A stretch of 40,342 bases of DNA, from assembly GCA_913058405.1 (NCBI GenBank), contig CAJXRC010000015.1:1-40342 (forward strand). The letters run 5' to 3'. Positions 7,731-14,774 of the stretch are shown one piece after another. The notes beneath the pieces were generated by a model that saw nothing but the letters and a program-made list of their open reading frames with translations, was not told the DNA's origin and did no database searches. A program made the position numbers and the translations under genes. The stretch comes from an uncultured Colwellia sp. GTDB taxonomy: Bacteria > Pseudomonadota > Gammaproteobacteria > Enterobacterales > Alteromonadaceae. Within the stretch, counting starts at the first letter, position 1. Each line of letters opens with the position of its first letter.

Positions 7731-8837
7731 CTAAAAAACGAAAGTTAGTAGAAGACCGCCTCTAACACCGTCTTCAACGGCATCTTGACGAGTAGAAATA
7801 CTACGATCTGATAGTGCGTTATAACCTACATAGCTACCGATAACCCAATCGGTTGTTAGTGGATATTCAATGCCGATCTCTGCCGAATAACTGATACCTG
7901 CCTTCGTTGACAAATCATCTTCAACCCAGGTTTGTACGCCATAAGGAGTCACTTCTTTTGAACGGTATTGTAACCCTAAGTTAGTGTACAAATTCCAGTT
8001 TCTAACTTGCCAGTCATAACTGTATGAAATAGAAGCTTCGATACCATCACTGCCTTCATCGTTGCGACTAACCGGTGAGTATATCAATTGCAATTGACTG
8101 TTTTCATAAAAGCCGGTCATTCTCAGACCTGCACGTTCATCTTCATTACGCGTTTGAATGCCTTCTAAACCTTCAATGCCCCGCGTACTGTATTGATAAA
8201 ATAAATCGAAAGAATAATCATCACTATTATAGAAGTTGACTCCCCATGCTGGCATAGAGTACATACCTTGAATTCGTCTAGTACTTATTCCTGGTGATTC
8301 AATAAATAGTCCGAGTAACTGTACTCGGTAACTTATCGCTACATCAAATTCTGATTCAGTATCTTCATTCGAAGAAAGAGTATAATCATCGCCAAAACTG
8401 CTTATAGCACTGACATCAACATAAAAGCCATCACGACGATTATGAATGAGACGGTGAACTTTCTCACATTTTTCATCATCTTCATCACAGTTTCGAGATT
8501 CATGGTTTTCACATTCGCCGAAACAAACAGAAAACTCATCTTCTTCTTTTGATTCAGTTGTTGGCCCTTTCTGATCATTTACTGCTTTAGCTGTATTTTC
8601 ACTTTCAACAATAACCTTTGCTTTCGTAATCTCGGCTATTTTATTATTTTCATCCGCATTAGTTGCTTGCTCATTCTTGTCACTGTTAACTTCGGCGGTA
8701 TTTTTATTACTTATTGCCTGCGAAGTGGCTTCAGTAAGTTTCTCTTCGAGATCAGAATTTGCGCTAGCAGCAAAAGAAGTCAAAATGACACTGGAGGCAA
8801 TTAGGCTAATGACGGCTATTTTTGTTATATTTTTCAT
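7731..8837 (-). CDS. MipA/OmpV family outer membrane protein with an acidic Cys-containing N-terminal extension
   Basis: A 368-aa exported protein. The signal peptide covers residues 1-27. Residues about 135-368 are a MipA/OmpV-type beta barrel, with alternating hydrophobic strands and a C-terminal aromatic residue in LLLTFVF, the usual outer-membrane insertion signal. MipA-type barrels are about 250 aa; this one carries roughly 105 extra residues after the signal peptide. That extension is Glu/Asn/Lys-rich and ends in an acidic cluster with cysteines C105, C109, C117 and C124 and histidines H112 and H128. It is the first gene of an operon with DUF3019, upstream of the RstAB-like genes. It could be a stress-induced porin or scaffold; the specific role is unknown. 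Confidence 0.82.
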   Translation of the reverse strand: MKNITKIAVISLIASSVILTSFAASANSDLEEKLTEATSQAISNKNTAEVNSDKNEQATNADENNKIAEITKAKVIVESENTAKAVNDQKGPTTESKEEDEFSVCFGECENHESRNCDEDDEKCEKVHRLIHNRRDGFYVDVSAISSFGDDYTLSSNEDTESEFDVAISYRVQLLGLFIESPGISTRRIQGMYSMPAWGVNFYNSDDYSFDLFYQYSTRGIEGLEGIQTRNEDERAGLRMTGFYENSQLQLIYSPVSRNDEGSDGIEASISYSYDWQVRNWNLYTNLGLQYRSKEVTPYGVQTWVEDDLSTKAGISYSAEIGIEYPLTTDWVIGSYVGYNALSDRSISTRQDAVEDGVRGGLLLTFVF

Positions 8838-8850
8838 ATATTCCCTATGA

Positions 8851-8902
8851 ACGTCTGTTTTTGTTAACCGTAATATTAACTAAGCTTTGCAAAAATAGAC
8901 GT
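8851..8902. repeat. Inverted repeat in the leader of the mipA-like operon
   Basis: ACGTCTGTTTTTG (8851-8863) and CAAAAATAGACGT (8890-8902) are complementary at 12 of 13 positions, separated by 26 nt. It ends 14 nt before the start codon. It could be a leader-RNA stem hiding or spacing the ribosome site, or an operator; position favours a leader structure. Confidence 0.5.
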
Positions 8903-8919
8903 AACACAAATTAAGCTGA

Positions 8920-8933
8920 TGTATCAATTTGTA
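8920..8933 (-). promoter_or_regulatory. RstA-box-like operator upstream of the mipA-like operon
   Basis: On the minus strand the site reads TACAAATTGATACA. The E. coli RstA box, as I recall it, is TACATNTNGTTACA; this agrees at all but two defined positions. It contains two TGTATCA direct repeats on the plus strand spaced 10 bp apart, the spacing expected for OmpR-family dimers. It lies 83 nt before the mipA-like start, and an RstA-like regulator is encoded in the same cluster. Confidence 0.5.
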
Positions 8934-9060
8934 TCATGTTTTAACGCAATAATAACATCGCTTTACATTATGAGGAATCAAGATAAGGTCAATTGAATTA
9001 ATAAAGGTTATAACTCCCCTTTTAAAAGAAGCAGTCAGAACAAAGCGGAAAAAACAATGG

Positions 9061-9222
9061 TAATACCAACCAGACTAACTAAGTGATCTTTTTAAATGGT
9101 CTAAATAGCCAATAACATCGTTGCTTTCAATCTCAATAGCCAGCTATTGCTCATTCAAGCGCCTTATTATTGAAAATTTATTCTCATTAAAATTTGAACC
9201 ATTAATTAATCTGATTGGTATA
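9061..9222. repeat. Palindromic MITE-like element with TAATACCAA ends
   Basis: Left end TAATACCAACCAGACTAA (9061-9078) is an imperfect inverted copy of the right end TTAATCTGATTGGTATA (9206-9222). A second, inner pair of arms (AATGGTCTAAAT near 9096 and ATTTGAACCATTA near 9191) makes the whole 162-bp segment able to fold into one long hairpin. It encodes nothing. Its ends differ from those of the TATACCC family elsewhere in this window, so it is a separate family. The rest of the 8934-9446 spacer shows no gene, only a nine-G run at 9327-9335. Confidence 0.65.
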
Positions 9223-9446
9223 AGAGTAGATGCTAAGGCTTTAGTAAAAAGTCCTTGAGCTAAACTGTATCGATATATTGGAAAGCCGCACTATATCGTT
9301 TAACAACTATAGTTAGAGTTTTTACAGGGGGGGGGAAATTCTAGCGAAAATATTTTGGTCTTCAGGTACTTTTGATCTAACCTGTTTTAAGGTCAGATCA
9401 ATAGGGTAACCCGCTAAAGCTGCGACGGTAGATATAACAACAAGCG

Positions 9447-9629
9447 CTAATACGAATATTGCTCAAAGTCGGTAATCTCTCGTCTTAAACGGCGTTGCTC
9501 TTTAATTGATTCAATTTCACGCCATTTACGTTTTCGATCACTACCTTTAGCTTTACCTTTTTTATCAGGTCTTGTTAGTTCATCTTCATCGTCGAAAACA
9601 TCCGTTTCATGCCAATATTCGTTATTCAT
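9447..9629 (-). CDS. DUF3545 family small protein
   Basis: A 60-aa, highly charged protein with an acidic N-terminal half (ETDVFDDEDE) and a basic C-terminal half. The core KRKWREIESIKEQRRLRREI is the diagnostic segment of DUF3545, a small family found in Vibrio, Shewanella and relatives. A strong ribosome site, GAGGAGAG, lies just before the ATG. The basic helix could bind nucleic acid, but no function is known to me. Confidence 0.82.
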   Translation of the reverse strand: MNNEYWHETDVFDDEDELTRPDKKGKAKGSDRKRKWREIESIKEQRRLRREITDFEQYSY

Positions 9630-9761
9630 AGTACTCTCCTCTCACTAACGTTAAATGGCAATTTAAGGGAGTTAGATGAAAGTAATATGAAACAAACATG
9701 ACATTTTGATGAAAGCGCGAATTAATTAGTGGCTGTGACCAATCAAACTAATTCAATCACT

Positions 9762-10217
9762 TTACTTAGACTTGATTTTTAAACCTTTTAAGAATGCAGA
9801 TAATACTTCATCAGAACAGTCTTTATAGTGCTTATTATTTACATTTCTAAAAAAAGCGCTTAGTTCATACTTACCTAAACTTAAATCAGCTAATTCAAGT
9901 GTAGCAATAACTTCTTCAGCTTTTAAAGACAAGGCTATTTTCACTTTATTAAAGATCATGTTATTGGTTAATTCTTCTTCAACCGGACGCTCTGGTCCAT
10001 CACTAGGACCTCTTTTAGCAATGATAAGACCATTTAAAAAACTGGCAAATTGCACATCTTCTAATGGTTGATAAGCAGCATCATCTTTTTCTTTAAAGAA
10101 GTTTACAAGCTGTTCTGCACTTATCTCACACTGGCTTAACGCAAAAGTTGTCAGGATTGTTTCATCGGTTAAATCAAAGATAGTGCTGATGCGGCGAAGG
10201 AGGTCGTTATTAATCAT
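9762..10217 (-). CDS. yehS: DUF1456 family protein (YehS-like)
   Basis: A 151-aa cytosolic protein made of two copies of the about 68-residue DUF1456 domain. Copy 1 starts MINNDLLRRISTIFDLTDETIL and ends in FASFLNGLIIAKRG; copy 2 starts NNMIFNKVKIALSLKAEEVI and ends in LSAFLKGLKIK. The paired 'FLNGLI..KRG' and 'FLKGL' motifs and the length match E. coli YehS. Function is not known. Transcribed alone, with the ATG preceded by a purine-rich region. Confidence 0.88.
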   Translation of the reverse strand: MINNDLLRRISTIFDLTDETILTTFALSQCEISAEQLVNFFKEKDDAAYQPLEDVQFASFLNGLIIAKRGPSDGPERPVEEELTNNMIFNKVKIALSLKAEEVIATLELADLSLGKYELSAFFRNVNNKHYKDCSDEVLSAFLKGLKIKSK

Positions 10218-10304
10218 TTAAGAGCCTAAAAGTTGTTTGCTTGAGCAGTGAGTAATTCATTGCTTGAGAAATATTTCTAAATATTGGCATAGTATAACTG
10301 ACTA

Positions 10305-10572
10305 TAATACCGATCGTACTAATTTATTGACCACTTAGCGAGAATTAAAAGGCTTAGAGGCAAGGCAGTGATTGCAGAGAAGGGTTGCTCCCTTGTCAAA
10401 ATCAATGACGCTGAATGTAAGCCTTATAAACTCGTCCTTTGGGAGCTCATTAGCAAACAGATAACATCACAAAAAAAATGAAATATAGAGTAATTATAGT
10501 TAACTCCTTTTGCTTGTTTTAAGCTCGCTATTGTAGATCTAAGTTGTCCAATAAATTAATACGAATGGTATA
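10305..10572. repeat. Inverted-repeat element with shared 53-nt core
   Basis: The left end TACCGATCGTACTAATTTAT and the right end ATAAATTAATACGAATGGTA are inverted copies, matching at about 21 of 26 positions when extended to the TTGACCA/TTGTCCAA inner edge. Inside, AAGGCTTA (10349-10356) pairs with TAAGCCTT (10418-10425). The segment between them (10359-10411) aligns without gaps to the cores of the elements at 13055 and 29602. No open frame of note. It fills most of the 10218-10736 spacer; the remainder holds only the MscS gene's leader. Confidence 0.7.
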
Positions 10573-10736
10573 CATTAGCGTGTTTTGATTACAAAAATGA
10601 AACTTGCCCATACTACACGTTTAGCTAAGTAGCTAACTTTTTAATATTGATGAAAATTTGTCAAAAGCACAAATTGTAATTATTATTAGTCAGGTAAATG
10701 TAACTAATTATAATCATTGCCAATAAAGGAAATTCA

Positions 10737-11573
10737 ATGAACGCAATAGACGCCCCCATGACACAACTTGAAACTCTCACTATGAAGGCCTACGAACTTG
10801 GCCTAATTTACGCCCCTCGATTAGTTTTATCAATTCTTACGTTATTGATCGGTTTATGGATAATCAGTGGCATTACTAAGTTAGTAAAAGCTTCAATGGT
10901 TCGTTCAAAGGTAGATCCAACCTTAGTCCCTTTTATGGGAAGCTTGGTTTCTTGGTTACTTAAATTACTACTATTTATCTCTGTTGCTTCAATGATAGGT
11001 GTTGCTACGACTTCATTTATTGCGGTATTAGGTGCGGCTGGCCTAGCCATTGGTTTAGCGCTGCAAGGTAGTTTAGCTAACTTTGCCGGCGGCGTACTTA
11101 TTATGGTATTTAAACCTTATAAAGTAGGTGATTTGATTGAATCTCAAGGTCATTTAGGTGTTGTTAAAGAAGTGCAAATCTTCAATACCATTTTACTTTC
11201 GCCACAGTCAAAACGCATTATTATTCCAAATGGTGCAACCTCTAATGGCTCTGTTATTAACTATACAGTTGAAGGTAAAATTCGTGTTGATCTTACTATC
11301 GGTGTTTCTTACCTTGCCGATATCGATCAAACTAAAGCTGTGTTAATGGATGTTCTACTAAATAATGACAAGGTATTAAAAACACCAGCTCCGTTTGTTG
11401 GCGTATCTGAAATGGCTGACAGCTCAGTAAACTTTGCCGTTCGTCCACATTGTTTACCTGAGCATTACTGGGCTGTTTACTTTGAAGTCAATGAAGCTAT
11501 CAAGAAAACCCTTGATAAGAATGGTATTGCTATTCCGTTCCCGCAACGCGATGTACATTTAATTCAAGCATAA
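10737..11573 (+). CDS. Small-conductance mechanosensitive channel (MscS family)
   Basis: A 278-aa inner-membrane channel of minimal MscS size. Three N-terminal hydrophobic helices span about 22-46, 66-88 and 90-120. The pore-lining third helix has the Gly/Ala-rich pattern FIAVLGAAGLAIGLALQGSLANFAGG and is followed by MVFKPYKVGD, the conserved entry to the beta domain. The beta domain reads VVKEVQIFNTILLSPQSKRIIIPNG, with the family PNG motif. The C-terminal alpha/beta domain ends in IPFPQRDVH. It opens under membrane tension to release solutes during hypo-osmotic shock, a fitting role for a marine bacterium. AAAGGAAATTCA precedes the ATG; a terminator follows at 11614-11651. Confidence 0.95.
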   Translation: MNAIDAPMTQLETLTMKAYELGLIYAPRLVLSILTLLIGLWIISGITKLVKASMVRSKVDPTLVPFMGSLVSWLLKLLLFISVASMIGVATTSFIAVLGAAGLAIGLALQGSLANFAGGVLIMVFKPYKVGDLIESQGHLGVVKEVQIFNTILLSPQSKRIIIPNGATSNGSVINYTVEGKIRVDLTIGVSYLADIDQTKAVLMDVLLNNDKVLKTPAPFVGVSEMADSSVNFAVRPHCLPEHYWAVYFEVNEAIKKTLDKNGIAIPFPQRDVHLIQA

Positions 11574-11613
11574 AATTAGGTAAGCGTTAAGAAGTTAACT
11601 TTTATCGTAAAGC

Positions 11614-11651
11614 AAAAAAACCGTTAGTGGCTCGCCATTAACGGTTTTTTT
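11614..11651. terminator. Bidirectional terminator between mscS-like gene and rhlE
   Basis: AAAAAAACCGTTAGTGG (11614-11630) pairs with CCATTAACGGTTTTTTT (11635-11651) across the tetraloop CTCG, with one G-T pair. The T7 on the plus strand and A7 (U7 on minus) give both converging genes a proper U tract. Confidence 0.92.
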
Positions 11652-11733
11652 ATCTCGGTATTTATATATTCGCCATTGTATTTTTACGATACTAGCTTTA
11701 ACAATAACCGCTTAATAATACAGCCTAAGCTAT

Positions 11734-12939
11734 TTATTTTTTAGAGGCCGCGTATTTAGTGACATAGTTTAATTTCGAGAGTGGTACCGTCTTTTTCACG
11801 GGAAATTCTTCAAACTCTTTTCGTTCAATAATATGGCCCAAGCGACTTTCAATAGCACAAAGCTCTCTAAAGTTATCCTTAGAAACTAACGAAATTGCTT
11901 CACCAGATGCTCCCGCTCGACCCGTTCGGCCAATACGGTGAATGTAGTCATCGACTTGCGCAGGTAAGTCATAATTGATAACACGCGAAAGTTCACCAAT
12001 ATCAAGTCCACGTGCCGCAATAGCAGTTGCAACTAAAAACTTTATTTTTCCCGATTTAAAATCATTGAGGATTTTTTCACGATTATCTTGTGCTCTTCCG
12101 CTGTGAATACTTTCAGCAACAATACCGCGTTTTTCCAACTGACCGACTAGTTTTGCCGCGCCATGTTTAGTCTCAATAAAAATGAGTGCTTGTTGCCAAT
12201 TTTGCGTAGTAATTAAATGGCTTAATAACGCTGACTTGTTCGTTTTATCAACCGTTACCAACCACTGCTCTATTTTAGGTTTAGAGGCTTTATCTGCACC
12301 GATAGAAATTTCAACCGGCTTGTGAATTGTTCTTTTCGCTAACCCACGAACTTCTTCAGACATGGTGGCAGAAAAGAGTAAGTTTTGACGGTGCTCAGGT
12401 AAACGCTCAATTATTTTATTAATGTCATCAATAAAACCCATATCAAGCATTCTATCGGCTTCATCAAGTATCAACATATCAAGCACATCAAAATGTAAAA
12501 CCCTTTGATGTGCCATATCGAGTAAACGACCCGGTGTAGCAACCAATATGTCTACACCCCAAATTAATCGCTGCTTTTGTTCTTGTGCGTCAACACCGCC
12601 ATACATTGCCATAGAGCTAAGATCTAAATATTTAGCGTACTGACTAATACTCGCTTCAACTTGAACAGCAAGCTCACGCGTAGGTACAAGAATAAGAGCA
12701 CGAATACGTTTAGCACGTAACTTCTTCTCTGTTTCTTTGTATCGACTATTCAGTTGCTCTAATAATGGCAAAACAAAACTAGCTGTTTTACCTGTACCTG
12801 TTTGTGCTGCGGCAATAATATCTTTGCCCGCTAAAACAACAGGTATTGCTTTTTGTTGAATAGCTGTTGGCTTGGTATAGCCTAGATCAGCAATGGCGTT
12901 GAGTATTGGGGTAGATAATTTAAGTGTTGAGAAGGACAT
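11734..12939 (-). CDS. rhlE: DEAD-box ATP-dependent RNA helicase, RhlE type
   Basis: A 401-aa cytosolic helicase that unwinds structured RNA, linked to ribosome assembly and growth in the cold. The Q motif is at GYTKPTAIQQKAIP (20-33), Walker A AQTGTGKT at 45-52, PTRELAVQ (motif Ia) at 86-93, DEAD at 159-162, SAT at 190-192, ARGLD (motif V) at 309-313 and HRIGRTGR (motif VI) at 334-341. LDEADRMLDMGF and the short C-terminal tail are typical of the RhlE branch rather than SrmB, DbpA or CsdA. It faces the MscS gene across a shared terminator. Its own promoter must lie in the 12940-13054 spacer, next to a repeat element. Confidence 0.93.
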   Translation of the reverse strand: MSFSTLKLSTPILNAIADLGYTKPTAIQQKAIPVVLAGKDIIAAAQTGTGKTASFVLPLLEQLNSRYKETEKKLRAKRIRALILVPTRELAVQVEASISQYAKYLDLSSMAMYGGVDAQEQKQRLIWGVDILVATPGRLLDMAHQRVLHFDVLDMLILDEADRMLDMGFIDDINKIIERLPEHRQNLLFSATMSEEVRGLAKRTIHKPVEISIGADKASKPKIEQWLVTVDKTNKSALLSHLITTQNWQQALIFIETKHGAAKLVGQLEKRGIVAESIHSGRAQDNREKILNDFKSGKIKFLVATAIAARGLDIGELSRVINYDLPAQVDDYIHRIGRTGRAGASGEAISLVSKDNFRELCAIESRLGHIIERKEFEEFPVKKTVPLSKLNYVTKYAASKK

Positions 12940-13054
12940 AATGTGTCTTAGCCATAGTAATAATCACACTGCGATGATAATTTGCCTTAGTTTAATATAT
13001 TGCGGGCAAAATACAGATGATAGGAACGATAATGCGCGGAGTATAGCAGTTATC

Positions 13055-13233
13055 TATACCCATTCCACTTGAAGATGCATGATTCAGCTGGAATTAGAAA
13101 CGCCTTTAGGCAAGGCATTGATTGAAGAGAATAGTTATTCTATAGTCGAAATCAATAAAGCAGCATAAAGCGTTTCTAAACCAGCCCCTTGGGGAAGAAG
13201 ACTGAGCGAGCATCTTCAAGTGGAGCGGGTATA
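13055..13233. repeat. Compact 179-bp inverted-repeat element
   Basis: Terminal inverted repeats match at 22 of 24 bases: TATACCCATTCCACTTGAAG (with ATGC following, 13055-13078) against GCATCTTCAAGTGGAGCGGG (with TATA following, 13210-13233). A second stem, TTAGAAACGC (13094-13103) with GCGTTTCTAA (13170-13179), encloses a core at 13109-13161 that aligns base for base with cores in the elements at 10305 and 29602. This is the shortest full copy. The remainder of the 12940-13426 spacer has no gene that I can support. Confidence 0.8.
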
Positions 13234-13426
13234 TAGTGCGTAGAAGCAAGAAGCTACTTGCTTAAGATAAAGCATTAAATACCTAAAAATTATCCTAGAG
13301 TACACTTAGTTCAAGCGCGAACAGCCGTTAAGACAAACGCATAATTATAGCTATGCATTAAAGATAGGTTATAATAATAGGAGTAAATTTCGAGCTCTGC
13401 TCAAGATAATTGGATCTATCTACCCT

Positions 13427-13768
13427 ATGAAAAATACAGAAAGTACAACCGATACAACAACAGAAAAAGACATTGCTTTAGGTAATGTTTATGTGATGAC
13501 ACATTCTTTTTTTTCCGATGTAGTGAAAATAGGCTGTACCACTGAAGATCCTCAAGAATATGCTAAATCACTATCAGCTAAGACTATTGGTGAATACAGC
13601 GTTGCTTTTTCATTACAGTGCAATAACCCTTGTAAAGTAAAAAAACAAATAAAGAAATACTTAGACGCGCAAGAATACGTTAATGAGTTTTACCAAGTAT
13701 CACCTGACGTTGCCAAAAAACTATTAAAAAGAGAGACTTTAGTCATTCCAAGCCTTAGTAGCTTTTAG
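13427..13768 (+). CDS. GIY-YIG-fold protein of the T5orf172/Mug113 type, probably catalytically altered
   Basis: A 113-aa protein. After a Thr-rich N-terminal tail (1-18), residues 19-92 fit the T5orf172 branch of the GIY-YIG superfamily: GNVYVM stands for the GIY strand (21-23), VVKIGCTTEDP for the YIG strand (34-36), then a helix EYAKSL and a C-terminal YVNEFYQVS, where E87 could be the metal-binding glutamate. In nuclease-competent members the helix begins DPxxRxxxL; here the arginine position is Y45. Loss of that arginine suggests a binding or regulatory role instead of DNA cleavage. The gene stands alone between two repeat elements and has its own terminator. Confidence 0.72.
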   Translation: MKNTESTTDTTTEKDIALGNVYVMTHSFFSDVVKIGCTTEDPQEYAKSLSAKTIGEYSVAFSLQCNNPCKVKKQIKKYLDAQEYVNEFYQVSPDVAKKLLKRETLVIPSLSSF

Positions 13769-13774
13769 TTAAAA

Positions 13775-13805
13775 AAAAGCATTGCTCTAGATGAACAATG
13801 CTTTT
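13775..13805. terminator. Terminator shared by the GIY-YIG-fold and DUF2750 genes
   Basis: AAAAGCATTG (13775-13784) pairs perfectly with CAATGCTTTT (13796-13805), loop of 11 nt. An A8 run (13771-13778) before the left arm gives the minus strand a good U tract; on the plus strand the T4 is shorter. It sits between two convergent genes. Confidence 0.82.
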
Positions 13806-13868
13806 AATGATTACCCTACCGAAACTACTTAGTGATATCAGCTCAGATAAAATTAGATTAATTAAGAC

Positions 13869-14231
13869 TTATTTTAACGATTCTATTTCTGCAAGTGCCT
13901 GAGTAAATTCACTCAATTCTATTTCTAAACACTCATCATCGCCTTGCCAGTTAATACCAACAATAACACCATCTTCATTAAGATCTTCAAGCCAAAATTC
14001 AAACCAATCGGCTAGCGATATTTCACAAGGAACATAATCACTCCATTCTTCGATGCAATGCTCTTGTGCTAATGCTGAACTAGACCAAAGCGGCATGACT
14101 TCGCTATTTTCAAAGCTAGGAGAATCAAGTACAACCCAATCTTCACTCGCTTTATCTTGTAGTGCCCAAATAACTTGGGTAGGTTTAGCTTCTGCCAAAA
14201 ACGTTTTCAAAATATTGTTGCTATCGCTCAT
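13869..14231 (-). CDS. DUF2750 family protein
   Basis: A 120-aa acidic cytosolic protein. The family pattern is visible: VIWALQDKASEDWVVLDS, then EVMPLWSSSALAQEHC, ISLADWFEFWLEDLNEDGVIVGINW and a closing short helix. The 'MPLWSS' and 'L..DG..VGINW' motifs match DUF2750. No enzymatic motif is evident and the role is not known. Monocistronic. Confidence 0.83.
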   Translation of the reverse strand: MSDSNNILKTFLAEAKPTQVIWALQDKASEDWVVLDSPSFENSEVMPLWSSSALAQEHCIEEWSDYVPCEISLADWFEFWLEDLNEDGVIVGINWQGDDECLEIELSEFTQALAEIESLK

Positions 14232-14295
14232 AAGATAAGTACTTCTCTTTAATTAGATGAGCAGATTATAACGGAGTTACCATCAGAGATCATGT

Positions 14296-14564
14296 TATAC
14301 CCAAGCTACTTGAAAATACATGTTTCAGAGCTTGGGTAGGGAACGAATACAAGGCATAATTTTTCATTAATGGTTATTACCTAATGATTAAATAACAACG
14401 CTGCAGTCTTTTTCTACCCGAACGCCCTTCGGGCAAGGCGATAAGCGACCAACTGTGTCGTTATAAAATGAGGATGAGCGATAACCACACCATACATTTT
14501 AAGCCTAGCATTTGGCACGCTTCTCGTATTGCTGAAATCGAGAATTTCCAAGTGGTTTAGGTAT
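14296..14564. repeat. 269-bp inverted-repeat element with TATACCC ends
   Basis: The left end TATACCCAAGCTACTTGAAA and right end TTTCCAAGTGGTTTAGGTAT are imperfect inverted copies; the left arm continues to TTTCAG and the right begins CTGAAA. A perfect 10-bp local stem lies at the left end (TACCCAAGCT 14298-14307 with AGCTTGGGTA 14329-14338), and a tight GCCC-TTC-GGGC hairpin sits inside at 14424-14434. The interior differs from the 53-nt core of other copies, so this is a different subtype with the same ends. No gene was found elsewhere in 14232-14774. Confidence 0.68.
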
Positions 14565-14774
14565 TTTTCCAAACCATTCAAAATGTCTGTTAGGTGCTTA
14601 AGCTACATGCCTACAGCGTCGATGCAAAAAAGGTGTAGTAACAATGAATTATTGCTAATACCCGTTTAATGGCAACACAGATTTACAGAGCAAAAAACAC
14701 TTAAAAAATTAAAGGCTTTTTATTTTCTCCCTTGACCTATAAACTTGTCGGCTTTTTCGCTCTGAGATCTGTTT

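Noticed and set aside
10218-10736. CRISPR array or non-coding RNA gene in the repeat-rich spacers
   Set aside because: The repeats are inverted and single, not regularly spaced direct repeats; no Cas gene is present anywhere in the window.
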